A stretch of 64,000 nt of DNA from Semisulcospira habei (Eukaryota; Mollusca; Gastropoda; Semisulcospiridae): NCBI GenBank assembly GCA_036245525.1, contig BTPG01000004.1, forward strand, positions 232,723,820-232,787,819. Direction: 5' to 3'. The position numbers were made by a program, and so were the translations under genes. Position 1 is the first letter of the stretch; each line of letters starts with the position of its first letter. Shown in pieces: positions 1-10,032 of the stretch. The notes under the pieces were generated by a model. That model was not told the DNA's origin and did no database searches. It worked only from the letters and a program-made list of their open reading frames with translations.

Positions 1-1727
1 GAGGCGTAGATCCTCATCAGCCCCCGCAAGAGGCGTAGATCCTCATCAGCCCCCGCAAGAGGCGTAGATCCTCATCAGCCCCCGCAAGAGGCGTAGATCC
101 TCATCAGCCCCCGCAAGAGGCGTAGATCCTCATCAGCCCCTGCAAGAGGCGTAGATCCTCATCAGCCCCCGCAAGAGGCGTAGATCCTCATCAGTCCCTG
201 CAAGAGGCGTAGATCCTCATCAGCCCCTGCAAGAGGCGTAGATCCTCATCAGCCCCCGCAAGAGGCGTAGATCCTCATCAGTCCCCGCAAGAGGCATAGA
301 TCCTCATCAGCCCCCGCAAGAGGCGTAGATCCTCATCAGCCCCTGCAAGAGGCGTAGATCCTCATCAGCCCCCGCAAGAGGCGTAGATCCTCATCAGCCC
401 CTGCAAGAGGCGTAGATCCTCATCAGCCCCCGCAAGAGGCGTAGATCCTCATCAGTCCCTGCAAGAGGCGTAGATCCTCATCAGCCCCCGCAAGAGGCGT
501 AGATCCTCATCAGTCCCTGCAAGAGGCGTAGATCCTCATCAGCCCCCGCAAGAGGCGTAGATCCTCATCAGCCCCCGCAAGAGGCGTAGATCCTCATCAG
601 CCCCTGCAAGAGGCGTAGGTCCTCATCAGCCCCCGCAAGAGGCGTAGATCCTCATCAGCCCCTGCAAGAGGCGTAGATCCTCATCAGCCCCCGCAAGAGG
701 CGTAGATCCTCATCAGCCCCCGCAAGAGGCGTAGATCCTCATCAGCCCCTGCAAGAGGCGTAGGTCCTCATGAGCCCCTGCAAGAGGCGTAGATCCTCAT
801 CAGCCCCCGCAAGAGGCGTAGATCCTCATCAGTCCCTGCAAGAGGCGTAGATCCTCATCAGCCCCCGCAAGAGGCGTAGATCCTCATCAGTCCCTGCAAG
901 AGGCGTAGATCCTCATCAGCCCCCGCAAGAGGCGTAGATCCTCATCAGCCCCCGCAAGAGGCGTAGATCCTCATCAGCCCCTGCAAGAGGCGTAGGTCCT
1001 CATCAGCCCCCGCAAGAGGCGTAGATCCTCATCAGCCCCGCAAGAGGCGTAGATCCTCATCAGCCCCCGCAAGAGGCGTAGATCCTCATCAGCCCCTGCA
1101 AGAGGCGTAGATCCTCATCAGCCCCCGCAAGAGGCGTAGGTCCTCATCAGCCCCCGCAAGAGGCGTAGATCCTCATCAGCCCCCGCAAGAGGCGTAGATC
1201 CTCATCAGCCCCCGCAAGAGGCGTAGGTCCTCATCAGCCCCCGCAAGAGGCGTAGATCCTCATCAGCCCCTGCAAGAGGCGTAGGTCCTCATCAGCCCCT
1301 GCAAGAGGCGTAGGTCCTCATCAGCCCCTGCAAGAGGCGTAGGTCCTCATCAGCCCCGCAAGAGGCGTAGATCCTCATCAGCCCCCGCAAGAGGCGTAGA
1401 TCCTCATCAGCCCCCGCAAGAGGCGTAGATCCTCATCAGCCCCTGCAAGAGGCGTAGGTCCTCATCAGCCCCCGCAAGAGGCGTAGGTCCTCATCAGCCC
1501 CCGCAAGAGGCGTAGGTCCTCATCAGCCCCCGCAAGAGGCGTAGATCCTCATCAGCCCCCGCAAGAGGCGTAGGTCCTCATCAGCCCCTGCAAGAGGCGT
1601 AGGTCCTCATCAGCCCCTGCAAGAGGCGTAGGTCCTCATCAGCCCCTGCAAGAGGCGTAGGTCCTCATCAGCCCCCGCAAGAGGCGTAGATCCTCATCAG
1701 CCCCGCAGAGGCGTAGGTCCCTAGCCC
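1..1727. repeat. 29-bp minisatellite, about 59 copies, made of a hairpin arm
   Basis: The unit contains GAGGCGTAGATCCTCATCAG followed by a C-rich part (CCCCCGCAA). It is the left arm of the family A palindrome (consensus GCAAGAGGCATAGATCC) repeated head to tail. Unit variants are mainly CCCCCG or CCCCTG, and GTAGATCC or GTAGGTCC. The GTAGG variant is concentrated towards the 3' end, which suggests local homogenisation. The array continues beyond the left window edge. Confidence 0.95.
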
Positions 1728-1825
1728 TGCAGTCTGCGGGGGGGGGGGGGGGGGGGGGGGCTCATGAGAATCTATGCCTCTTGCAGTTGGGTGACGTTCA
1801 CTTTTCTCGGCAGTGAAGGGGTTAA
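1..1825. mobile_element. Family A TTAA foldback element with amplified left arm, cut by window edge
   Basis: This is the right part of a foldback (MITE-like) element. The right arm at about 1729-1785 reads as a poly-G-expanded centre, then CTCATGAGAATCTATGCCTC and TTGCAG. It is followed by a terminus with CGGCAGTGAAGGGG and TTAA at 1822-1825. The left arm is not single copy: it is the 29-bp array at 1-1727. A poly-G run at about 1739-1760 replaces the usual five Gs of the hairpin apex. TTAA next to a CCCYTT-type inverted terminus is typical of piggyBac-like MITEs; that assignment is inference. No coding capacity is seen. Confidence 0.7.
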
Positions 1826-1878
1826 AGGTCTACTCTCTAACCAAAATGACAGTCGCTGTTTAAAGCGGCCTGCTCTGC

Positions 1879-2395
1879 TCAGGTGGACGGAGTTGAAGAA
1901 TATAGCCGATGAAGTGTCCTTGCCACCAGAAGAATTAGCCGTCAGGTGGACGGAGTTGAAGAATATAACCGATGAAGTGTCCTTGCCACCAGAAGAATTA
2001 AGCCGTCAGGTGGACGGAGTTGAAGAATATAGCCGATGAAGTGTCCTTGCCACCAGAAGAATTAAGCCGTCAGGTGGACGGAGTAGAAGAATATAACCGA
2101 TGAAGTGTCCTTGCCACCAGAAGAATTAGCCGTCAGGTGGACGGAGTTGAAGAATATAGCCGATGAAGCGTCCTTGCCACCAGAAGAATTAAGCCGTCAA
2201 GTGGACGGAGTTGAAGAATATAGCCGATGAAGTGTCCTTGCCACCAGAAGAATTAGCCGTCAAGTGGACGGAGTTGAAGAATATAGCCGATGAAGTGTCC
2301 TGGCCACCAGAAGAATTAAGCCGTCAAGTGGACGGAGTTGAAGAATATAGCCGATGAAGTGTCCTTGCCACCAGAAGAATAAGCCGTCAAGGTCA
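1879..2395. repeat. 63-64-bp minisatellite, about 8 copies
   Basis: The unit contains AGGTGGACGGAGTTGAAGAA and ends in GAATTAAGCCGTC. It lies in the 580 bp between two TTAA-flanked foldback elements. A matching array of about 9 copies is at 38,741-39,315. The short open frames across it are repeat artefacts. Confidence 0.9.
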
Positions 2396-2407
2396 CTGGT
2401 GTACGTT

Positions 2408-2641
2408 TTAATCCCTTCAATGCCGAGAAAAATGTGAACACGATCCAACTGCAAGCGACTTAGATCCTCATGGGTCCCCGGCGACTGCGGGGGGCTTATG
2501 GGGGCCTTATGAGGATCTATGCCACTTGCTGAGACCAGTTTGTTTACATGCATTCTTGGGCGGTTTTGGATTTAGTCATTGAATGAACATATATTTCAGA
2601 CGGAAACCAACATATACTGACAGTGGCAGGGGAGGGGTTAA
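2408..2641. mobile_element. Complete family A foldback element with TTAA at both ends
   Basis: The element is bounded by TTAA at 2408-2411 and 2638-2641. Its termini are inverted: TCCCTTCAATGCCG on the left against CAGTGGCAGGGGAGGGG on the right. The centre carries the hairpin, with GCAAGCGACTTAGATCCTCA on the left and TGAGGATCTATGCCACTTGC on the right, and an imperfect G-rich apex. At 234 bp including TTAA it has MITE size and no coding capacity. An equal-length copy is at 39,335-39,568 inside the second copy of the segmental duplication. Confidence 0.85.
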
Positions 2642-2696
2642 CCCAAACTAAAGCTAGCCCTAAATTCAAGCAGCAGCTGGAGCCGAGCGTGGTTAC

Positions 2697-2753
2697 AAGA
2701 GGCGTAGACTCTCTGCGGACGCAGGGGCTCACGAGGATCTCCGCATCTTGCAG
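2697..2753. repeat. Family A hairpin, short form
   Basis: CAAGAGGCGTAGACTCTCTG pairs imperfectly with a right arm ending CGAGGATCTCCGCATCTTGC. The apex is GCGGACGCAGGGGC-like. In the second copy of the duplication (about 39,625-39,653) the apex is deleted, leaving the outer arm ends fused. The neighbouring 75-bp minisatellite starts right at its right end. Confidence 0.65.
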
Positions 2754-2754
2754 A

Positions 2755-3045
2755 GAAAACCGAGAAGGTCTACATATATAGATGGGGCGGGCCGGCCGGA
2801 TGAGGACATTTCTAATCAGAGATGCCGGAACGAACCGAGAAGGTCTACATATATAGCTGGGGCGGGCCGGCCGGAGGAGGACATTTCTAATCAGAGATGC
2901 CGGAACGAACCGAGAAGGTCTACATCTGGGGCGGGCCGGCCGGATGAGGACATTTCTAATCGGATATGCCGAAACGAACCGAGAAGGTCTACATATAATA
3001 GCTGGGGCGGGCCGGCCGGAGGAGGACATTTCTAATCGGATATCA
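2755..3045. repeat. 75-bp minisatellite, 4 copies
   Basis: Units start CGAGAAGGTCTACAT and contain GGGGCGGGCCGGCCGGA. Starts are at about 2761, 2836, 2911 and 2980; the third unit is shorter (69 bp). In the second copy of the duplication only one unit is present (about 39,660-39,728). The frames open on both strands are not genes. Confidence 0.9.
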
Positions 3046-3525
3046 ATCCGTCCACACGCCTCCATCTTCGTCTACACTTTGTAATAGGGTTTGCTGATAA
3101 TGGAGGGGCGGACAGATCAGTGGTGTGGGCAGAGTTGTCGAGTGTACATCGCTCTTTGTTTCCTGGCGGAAAGGGTCTTTCTAGCTAAACTGAGAACGAT
3201 GAAATTTAATTACACCGTGGGGTCCTGGCATGCAACTGGCCCCGGCCTGGCCTTTGAGGGAAGGCAAGCCCATTAGGGGAATGAAGCAACGCCTAAGCCT
3301 AACAAAAAAAAAAAAACCCAAAAAAAACGAACAATATAAAAACATATCAATCAATCAACCGAACCACTTACCAACCAACCAGCCAACCAATCAACCCAAC
3401 CAACCAAGTAAATAACAACAACGCAAGCAACCAGCACACCAACCAACAAGCAAACAACACTTTTGCTTCTCAGACCAGTGCCTATCTTCACAGGTAAAGT
3501 TTTAAACAATTGATTTTACAAATGA
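3046..3525. other. Non-coding spacer with a single 69-bp unit and A/CAA-rich tract
   Basis: About 3100-3180 holds one unit (GTGTACATCGCTCTTTGTTT) of the sequence that is amplified about 21-fold at 39,779-41,255. It is followed by a unique stretch also found at 41,260-41,400, then a poly-A and AACC/AATC simple-sequence tract (about 3300-3470). No coding evidence. Confidence 0.75.
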
Positions 3526-4956
3526 CACTATGCGTCGTCCTGGTTTTACCTCGAGATTGTCAGCTAGATTACACTATGCGTCGTCCTGGTTTTACCTCGA
3601 GATTGTCAGCTAGATTACACTATGCGTCGTCCTGGTTTTACCTCGAGATTGTCAGCTAGATTACACTAGGCGTCGTCCTGGTTTTACCTCGAGATTGTCA
3701 GCTAGATTACACTATGCGTCGTCCTGGTTTTACCTCGAGACTGTCAGCTAGATTACACTATGCGTCGTCCTGGTTTTACCTTGAGATTGTCAGCTAGATT
3801 ACACTATGCGTCGTCCTGGTTTTACCTCGAGATTGTCAGCTAGATTCCACTATGCGTCGTCCTGGTTTTACCTCGCGATTGTCAGCTAGATTACACTATG
3901 CGTCGTCCTGGTTTTACCTCGAGATTGTCAGCTAGATTACACTATGCGTCGTCCTGGTTTTACCTCGAGATTGTCAGCTAGATTACACTATGCGTCGTCC
4001 TGGTTTTACCTCGAGATTGTCAGCTGGATTACACTATGCGTCGTCCTGGTTTTACCTCGAGATTGTCAGCTAGATTACACTATGCGTCGTCCTGGTTTTA
4101 CCTCGCGATTGTCAGCTAGATTACACTATGCGTCGTCCTGGTTTTAACTCGCGATTGTCAGCTAGATTACACCATACGTCGTCCTGGTTTTACCTCGCGA
4201 TTGTCAGCTAGATTACACTATGCGTCGTCCTGGTTTTACCTCGAGATTGTCAGCTAGATTACACTATGCGTCGTCCTGGTTTTACCTCGAGATTGTCAGC
4301 TAGATTACACTATGCGTCGTCCTGGTTTTACCTCACGATTGTCAGCTAGATTACACTATGCGTCGTCCTGGTTTTACTTCGAGATTGTCAGCTAGATTAC
4401 ACTATGCGTCGTCCTGGTTTTACTTCGAGATTGTCAGCTAGATTACACTATGCGTCGTCCTGGTTTTACCTCGCGATTGTCAGCTAGATTACACTATGCG
4501 TCGTCCTGGCTTTACCTCGAGATTGTCAGCTAGATTACACTATGCGTCGTCCTGGTTTTACCTCGAGATTGTCAGCTAGATTACACTATGCGTCGTCCTG
4601 GTTTTACCTCGCGATTGTCAGCTAGATTACACTATGCGTCGTCCTGGTTTTACCTCGAGATTGTCAGCTAGATTACACTATGCGTCGTCCTGGCTTTACC
4701 TCGAGATTGTCAGCTAGATTACACTATGCGTCGTCCTGGTTTTACCTCGAGATTGTCAGCTAGATTACACTATGCGTCGTCCTGGTTTTACCTCGCGATT
4801 GTCAGCTAGATTACACTATGCGTCGTCCTGGCTTTACCTCGAGATTGTCAGCTAGATTACACTATGCGTCGTCCTGGTTTTACCTCGCGATTGTCAGCTA
4901 GATTACACTATGCGTCGTCCTGGTTTTACCTCGCGATTGTCAGCTAGATTACACTA
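3526..4956. repeat. 46-bp minisatellite, about 31 copies
   Basis: The unit contains CACTATGCGTCGTCCTGGTT and ends ATTGTCAGCTAGATTA. CTCGAG and CTCGCG variants are interspersed. The paralogous array at 41,656-42,214 has about 12 copies. Confidence 0.95.
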
Positions 4957-4964
4957 CTCCTGCA

Positions 4965-5030
4965 ACGGTTAGAAACTGCCCCTAAGTTTGGCACTGTTAG
5001 AAACTGCCCCTAAGTTTGCCACCGTACATA
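4965..5030. repeat. 28-bp repeat, 2 copies
   Basis: GTTAGAAACTGCCCCTAAGT is present twice here and five times in the paralogous block at about 42,232-42,375. Confidence 0.85.
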
Positions 5031-5203
5031 TTAAACCTTATAGCACCATGGGCGCATTTCCCAAATTTGGGAAGTGTTATTTAACGATTATGTACCACTT
5101 GCAGGAGGTGGATTGACCAGGCGCCAAGCTAATCTGGCACTACCCTTGAATTATCATGGTCAATCAATCTCCTGCTGCAAGGTGTTGGCGCTGAAAGGGT
5201 TAG
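5031..5203. mobile_element. Family B foldback element with half of the hairpin deleted
   Basis: It starts at TTAA (5031-5034) with ACCTTATAGCACC and ends GGCGCTGAAAGGGT followed by TTAG (5200-5203), a decayed TTAA. It contains the right arm GGCGCCAAGCTAATCTGGCA and the family B flank CCCAAATTTGGG. The left arm is missing: GGATTGACCA joins directly to GGCGCC. The paralogous element at 42,382-42,594 keeps both arms, so this is a deletion in this copy. Confidence 0.75.
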
Positions 5204-7165
5204 CCTTCACTGCCAATGGACGCAGCCTGAGTTTGTGAAATGTGAGGTTAAACTTCACTGCCAATGGACGCAGACTGAGTTTGTGAAATGTGAGGTTAAC
5301 CTTCACTGCCAATGGACGCAGACTGAGTTTGTGAAATGTGTTGTTAACCTTCACTGCCAATGGACGCAGACTGAGTTTGTGAAATGTGTTGTTAACCTTC
5401 ACTGCCAATGGACGCAGACTGAGTTTGTGAAATGTGTTGTTAAACTTCACTGCCAATGGATGCAGACTGAGTTTGTGAAATGTGTTGTTAACCTTCACTG
5501 CCAATGGACGCAGCCTGAGTTTGTGATGTTGTTAACCTTCACTGCCAATGGACGCAGACTGAGTTTGTGAAATGTGTTGTTAACCTTCACTGCCAATGGA
5601 CGCAGACTGAGTTTGTGAAATGTGAGGTTAACCTTCACTGCCAATGGACGCAGACTGAGTTTGTGAAATGTGTTGTTAACCTTCACTGCCAATGGACGCA
5701 GACTGAGTTTGTGAAATGTGTTGTTAACCTTCACTGCCAATGGACGCAGACTCAGTTTGTGAAATGTGTTGTTAACCTTCACTGCCAATGGACGCAGACT
5801 GAGTTTGTGAAATGTGAGGTTAACCTTCACTGCCAATGGACGCAGACTGAGTTTGTGAAATGTGGGGTTAACCTTCACTGCCATTGGACGCAGACTGAGT
5901 TTGTGAAATGTGTTGTTAACCTTCACTGCCAATGGACTCAGAATGAGTTTGTGAAATGTAGGGTTAACCTTCACTGCCAATGGACGCAGACTGAGTTTGT
6001 GAAATGTGTTGTTAACCTTCACTGCCAATGGACGCAGACTGAGTTTGTGAAATGTGTTGTTAACCTTCACTGCCAATGGACGCAGACTGAGTTTGTGAAA
6101 TGTGTTGTTAACCTTCACTGCCAATGGACGCAGACTGAGTTTGTGAAATGTGTTGTTAACCTTCACTGCCAATGGACGCAGACTGAGTTTGTGAAATGTG
6201 TTGTTAACCTTCACTGCCAATGGACGCACACTGAGTTTGTGAAATGTGTTTTTAACCTTCACTGCCAATGGACGCAGACTGAGTTTGTGAAATGTGTTGT
6301 TAACCTTCACTGCCAATGGACGCAGACTGAGTTTGTGAAATGTGTTGTTAACCTTCACTGCCAATGGACGCAGACTGAGTTTGTGAAATGTGAGGTTAAC
6401 CTTCACTGCCAATGGACGCAGACTGAGTTTGTGAAATGTGTTGTTAACCTTCACTGCCAATGGACGCAGACTGAGTTTGTGAAATGTGAGGTTAACCTTC
6501 ACTGCCAATGGACGCAGACTGAGTTTGTGAAATGTGTTGTTAACCTTCACTGCCAATGGACGCAGACTGAGTTTGTGAAATGTGTTGTTAACCTTCACTG
6601 CCAATAGACGCAGACTGAGTTTGTGATGTTGTTAACCTTCACTGCCAATGGACGCAGACTGAGTTTGTGAAATGTGAGGTTAACCTTCACTGCCAATGGA
6701 CGCAGACTGAGTTTGTGAAATGTGTTGGTAACCTTCACTGCCAATGGACGCAGACTGAGTTTGTGATGTTGTTAACCTTCACTGCCAATGGACGCAGACT
6801 GAGTTTGTGAAATGTGGGGTTAACCTTCACTGCCAATGGACGCAGACTGAGTTTGTGAAATGTGTTGTTAACCTTCACTGCCAATGGACGCAGCCTGAGT
6901 TTGTGATGTTGTTAACCTTCACTGCCAATGAACGCAGACTGAGTTTGTGAAATATGTTGTTAACCTTCACTGCCAATGGACGCAGACTGAGTTTGTGAAA
7001 TGTGGGGTTAACCTTCACTGCCAATGGACGCAGACTGAGTTTGTGAAATGTGTTGTTAACCTTCACTGCCAATGGACGCAGACTGAGTTTGTGAAATGTG
7101 GGGCTAACATTTACTGCCAATGGACGCAGACTGAGTTTGTGAAATGTGTTGTTAACCTTCATAAT
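5200..7165. repeat. 48-bp minisatellite, about 41 copies, unit begins with a MITE terminus
   Basis: Units contain GTTAACCTTCACTGCCAATG then GACGCAGACTGAGTTTGTG. The first half matches the TTAA-flanked termini of foldback elements in this window (for example TAACCCTTTCGCTGCCAGTG at about 46,191). The array starts exactly where family B element 5031-5203 ends. Shorter 39-bp units occur, for example around 5525 and 6628. Unit length is a multiple of three, so open frames of 346 and 369 codons run through it on opposite strands; these are artefacts. Confidence 0.95.
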
Positions 7166-7307
7166 GCGCCTATTAAAAATTATAACTCTAAGCGCGCACT
7201 CACAACTCGCGCACGCATGCGCACGCTTTAGACAACGACTCACGTACCACAAATAGTAAAATACAATACGATAGTCTGCTTGGGGTGGGGAGTGTGGTGG
7301 TATAGTG

Positions 7308-7562
7308 CTAGAACTGTTGAAAGAGATGAGTTTTGAGGGCGGACTGGAAGGAGGAGAGAGAGTGCTTCTGACGGGGAGAGAGTGGGAGAGTGTTCCAGGT
7401 GGATGGACCGTATACTGAGAAGGAGCGGGGGCCGAAAGTGCTGAGTTTGGTGCGGAGGATGTGGAGGCGGAGAGGGTCGGAGGCGGAGCGGGGAGGAGTG
7501 TAGGGGTGAAGTAAGTTTGAGAGATAGGCGGGAGCGCAGTTGTTCAGGGATTTATAGCAGAG
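7308..7562 (-). pseudogene. LINE reverse transcriptase C-terminal fragment
   Basis: On the minus strand an 84-codon frame ends at a stop at 7308-7310. It reads through the typical C-terminal end of non-LTR retrotransposon reverse transcriptases: CYKSLNNCAPAYLSNLL, then RTKLSTFGPRSFSVYGPSTW, NTLPLSPRQ and SFQSALKTHLF. The pattern TFG-R-FS----WN-LP----SL-SF-S-LKT-LF is characteristic of the CR1/L2 and Jockey groups. There is no in-frame ATG and no catalytic domain, so it is a 5'-truncated remnant. The sequence from 7307 down to about 7166 is its probable 3' UTR. Clade assignment is uncertain. Confidence 0.75.
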
Positions 7563-8787
7563 ATGTTCGGCATCAAGTCTCGAAAGACAATGGAGTATGC
7601 GCTTGCTGGGTCAGTCACTGGAGTGACCTCTCCAGTGCGCAAGCCTGGGCGAAGTGTATGGAGATCCTGGGATGCCCAGTCGTCAAGATCCCCCTCTCGG
7701 CCTCGCTGATGTATCCAAAGGAATGCAAAACAGTACGTTTGGCACCAGTTTGGCTGCAGGAGCTGCCAGAACAGTGCGTGAATACAGGCAGCTGTCTGCC
7801 GTGCGTGAATACAGGCAGCTGTCTGCCTTCGGGGCTCCACTCCTGATTTGAAGGGTTTACTCCCCCACATTTTGGCCGTTGGATCCAACCTGATCTCCTC
7901 CGGCCTCTAGCCGTTGGCTGTCAGAAACAGCTCATCCGCCTAGTGGTGCAATGTGAACACCACCCCCTCACATGGTTTAGCCCACCAGCTGAGGTGGTTT
8001 GCCAAGGTGTGGCGCTTGGAGCCAGCACGTGAGAGATTAAGGAGATGGATGAGGACCAGTGATGCCCGTCCGTCCTATGTAGGACGCAGCTGCCGAACAG
8101 CAAAGGTACTACCTCTATCCAGAGCCCCCTACACCCCTGTAGCAGAGATACAGAATCTTGTATTGGATGCGTTGGGGGAGTGAAGGAGTTTGAGCAGGGG
8201 AGTGATGTGGTCGGATTTTTTTCACGTCAGTAAACTGTGCACGCCCAGCAGGTGATAGTCAGGTTTCAACTTGAATTTTTTGGGAAATTTCAAAATCGGC
8301 GAAATAATGAATTTTTCCACTAATTAACCATGCCTCTGGCCCACATAGTTACAACATCGGTTTCCTTGAGCGGGTCACGTGATCAGCTTGGGAACAATGA
8401 ATATGGCGGACGGGTCCTGTGGTCACAGTCACAGGCATGTTATTTCTGTGAAGATGGTCTCATTGTGTTGGTTTGTCTTGTGATAATCGTGGTCATGTGT
8501 ACGTCATCAACACTGGTTGTCTTTTGTCAAATCAATAAGCATAATGTACAGGCGACTGATCATCAGTTTTGACTGACATGATGTACACCTGAAGTGCGCA
8601 TGAAAAAGAAATTACCGTTAGGATTGAAGTCAGTCATTGGCCACTGCCTGAATGAATATTTTATTTGGTTACAAAGTAAGAAAACGGCGCGACACACACA
8701 GATTTCAAAAGCAGACATCCCCCCCCCCACTCCCCCCTCATTTCATCTTTGGATCCAATACACACACATTACAGTTCACAAGCAGTT
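7563..8787. other. Unassigned non-coding sequence
   Basis: Short open frames on both strands (at most about 115 codons) show no domain I recognise. A 24-bp segment with GTGCGTGAATACAGGCAGCT is duplicated in tandem at about 7775-7825. Around 8690-8770 there is a C-rich and CA-rich tract. It could contain old repeat fragments; I cannot name them. Confidence 0.4.
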
Positions 8788-9012
8788 GTCCCCCTTTCTC
8801 TGCCAATGGACACGGGTTGTGTTTCTTTGTTCATCCTTCGCCAAACAGCCCAAGCTGTCAACACAACATGGATACAAAGGAATGTCACCAAGAGGCATAG
8901 ATCCTCATCAGTCCCCGCCAATGCGGTAAGTTAGTGCGACTGCGGGGGCTCATGAGGATCTATGTCTCTTGCATTTGGGTAGTGTTGGCTTTGTCCCGGC
9001 GGTGAAGGTCAT
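8788..9012. mobile_element. Family A foldback element with enlarged apex
   Basis: The left terminus CCCCTTTCTCTGCCAATGG is opposed by GGCGGTGAAGG near 9000. Left arm CAAGAGGCATAGATCCTCAT begins at 8889; right arm is at 8941-8972. The apex carries an extra segment, ATGCGGTAAGTTAGTGCGAC, that is also present in the element at 38,144-38,260, so these two form a subfamily. TTAA ends are decayed. Confidence 0.7.
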
Positions 9013-9024
9013 GACCCCGAGACA

Positions 9025-9465
9025 CGTGCAGACGTTGAACTGCACACAGCAAGGCGGGCAGACGTGCAACTGCACACAGCAAGGCGGGCAAACGTGCAAC
9101 TGCACACAGCAAGGCGGGCAGACGTCGAACTGCACACAGCAAGGCGAGCAGACGTCGAACTGCACACAGCAAGGCGGGCAGACGTCGAACCTCTAAATTA
9201 GACAGGGAAACGTCCACAGCAAGGCGGGCAGACGTCGAACTGCACACAGCAAGGCGGGAACTGCACACAGCAAGGCGGGCAGACGTCGAACTACACACAG
9301 CAAGGCGGGCAGACGTCGAACTACACACAGCAAGGCGGGCAGACGTCGAACTGCACACAGCAAGGCGGGCAGACGTCGAACTGCACACAGCAAGGCGGGC
9401 AGACGTCGAACTGCACACAGCAAGGCGGGCAGACGTTGAAGTGCACGCCGCAAGGTGGGCAGTCT
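9025..9465. repeat. 30-bp minisatellite, about 14 copies
   Basis: Units contain CAGCAAGGCGGGCAGACGTC then GAACTGCACA. The array starts 15-20 bp after the right end of the preceding foldback element. One irregular unit is near 9195-9225 and a shortened unit near 9250. Frames of up to 190 codons across it are artefacts. Confidence 0.92.
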
Positions 9466-9720
9466 CATCTAACTTGTGTTGCACAGACATCCCCAGAGCA
9501 GAATGAAACACGCTGAGAACGGGCAAGTACAACGCAGTTTATTTACGTTTATTTACTAAACTGTGTTGAGCTTTCCTCTCTAAGCGAGCTTCATTCGCAG
9601 TTGGGGATTTTTGTGCATTCTACGCGCTTGGCAGCCACCTGGTTTTGGACTGGATTGTTTCCCTTGTACTGCGGCTGAAGTGGGCACTAGAGCATACTGT
9701 TTCGGGAACTCGGCTACCCC
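9466..9720. other. Possible Penelope-like terminal fragment
   Basis: The stretch CATTCTACGCGCTTGGCAGC followed by CACCTGGTTTTGGACTGGATT (about 9616-9654) resembles the terminal tail of the Penelope-like element at 29,578-29,620 (ATTACACGCTTGGCAGTCAC). The upstream GAACGGGCAAGTACAACGCA also resembles that element's repeat. I infer a decayed fragment of the same family. Confidence 0.4.
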
Positions 9721-9724
9721 ATGT

Positions 9725-10032
9725 ACCCTGTCCTGTGTTGAACTCTACCCCATGTACCCTGACTAGTGTTGAACTCTACCCCATGTACCCTGTCCTGTGT
9801 TGAACTCTACCCCATGTACCCTGACCAGTGTTGAACTCTACCCCATATACCGTGTCCAGTGTTGAACTCTACCCCATGTACCCTGACCAGTGTTGAACTC
9901 TACCCCATGTACCCTGTCCAGTGTTGAACTCTACTCCATGTAACCTGTCCTGTGTTGAACTCAACCCCATGTACCCTGACCAGTGTTAAACTCTACCCCA
10001 TGTACCCTGTCCTGTGTTGAACTCTACCCCTA
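9725..10032. repeat. 31-bp minisatellite, left part (about 10 copies)
   Basis: Units contain CTCTACCCCATGTACCCTG and TCCTGTGTTGAA with CCTGT/CCAGT/CTAGT variants. It continues after the inserted LTR at 11,363-12,563. Confidence 0.95.

Noticed and set aside
1..1727. CRISPR-like array of 29-bp repeats
   Set aside because: There are no spacers: units abut directly, and the unit is a hairpin arm of a eukaryotic foldback element.
7544..7888. 114-codon minus frame and overlapping plus frames
   Set aside because: No domain and mutual overlap; only the adjacent 7308-7562 minus frame, which lacks an ATG, has recognisable reverse transcriptase sequence.
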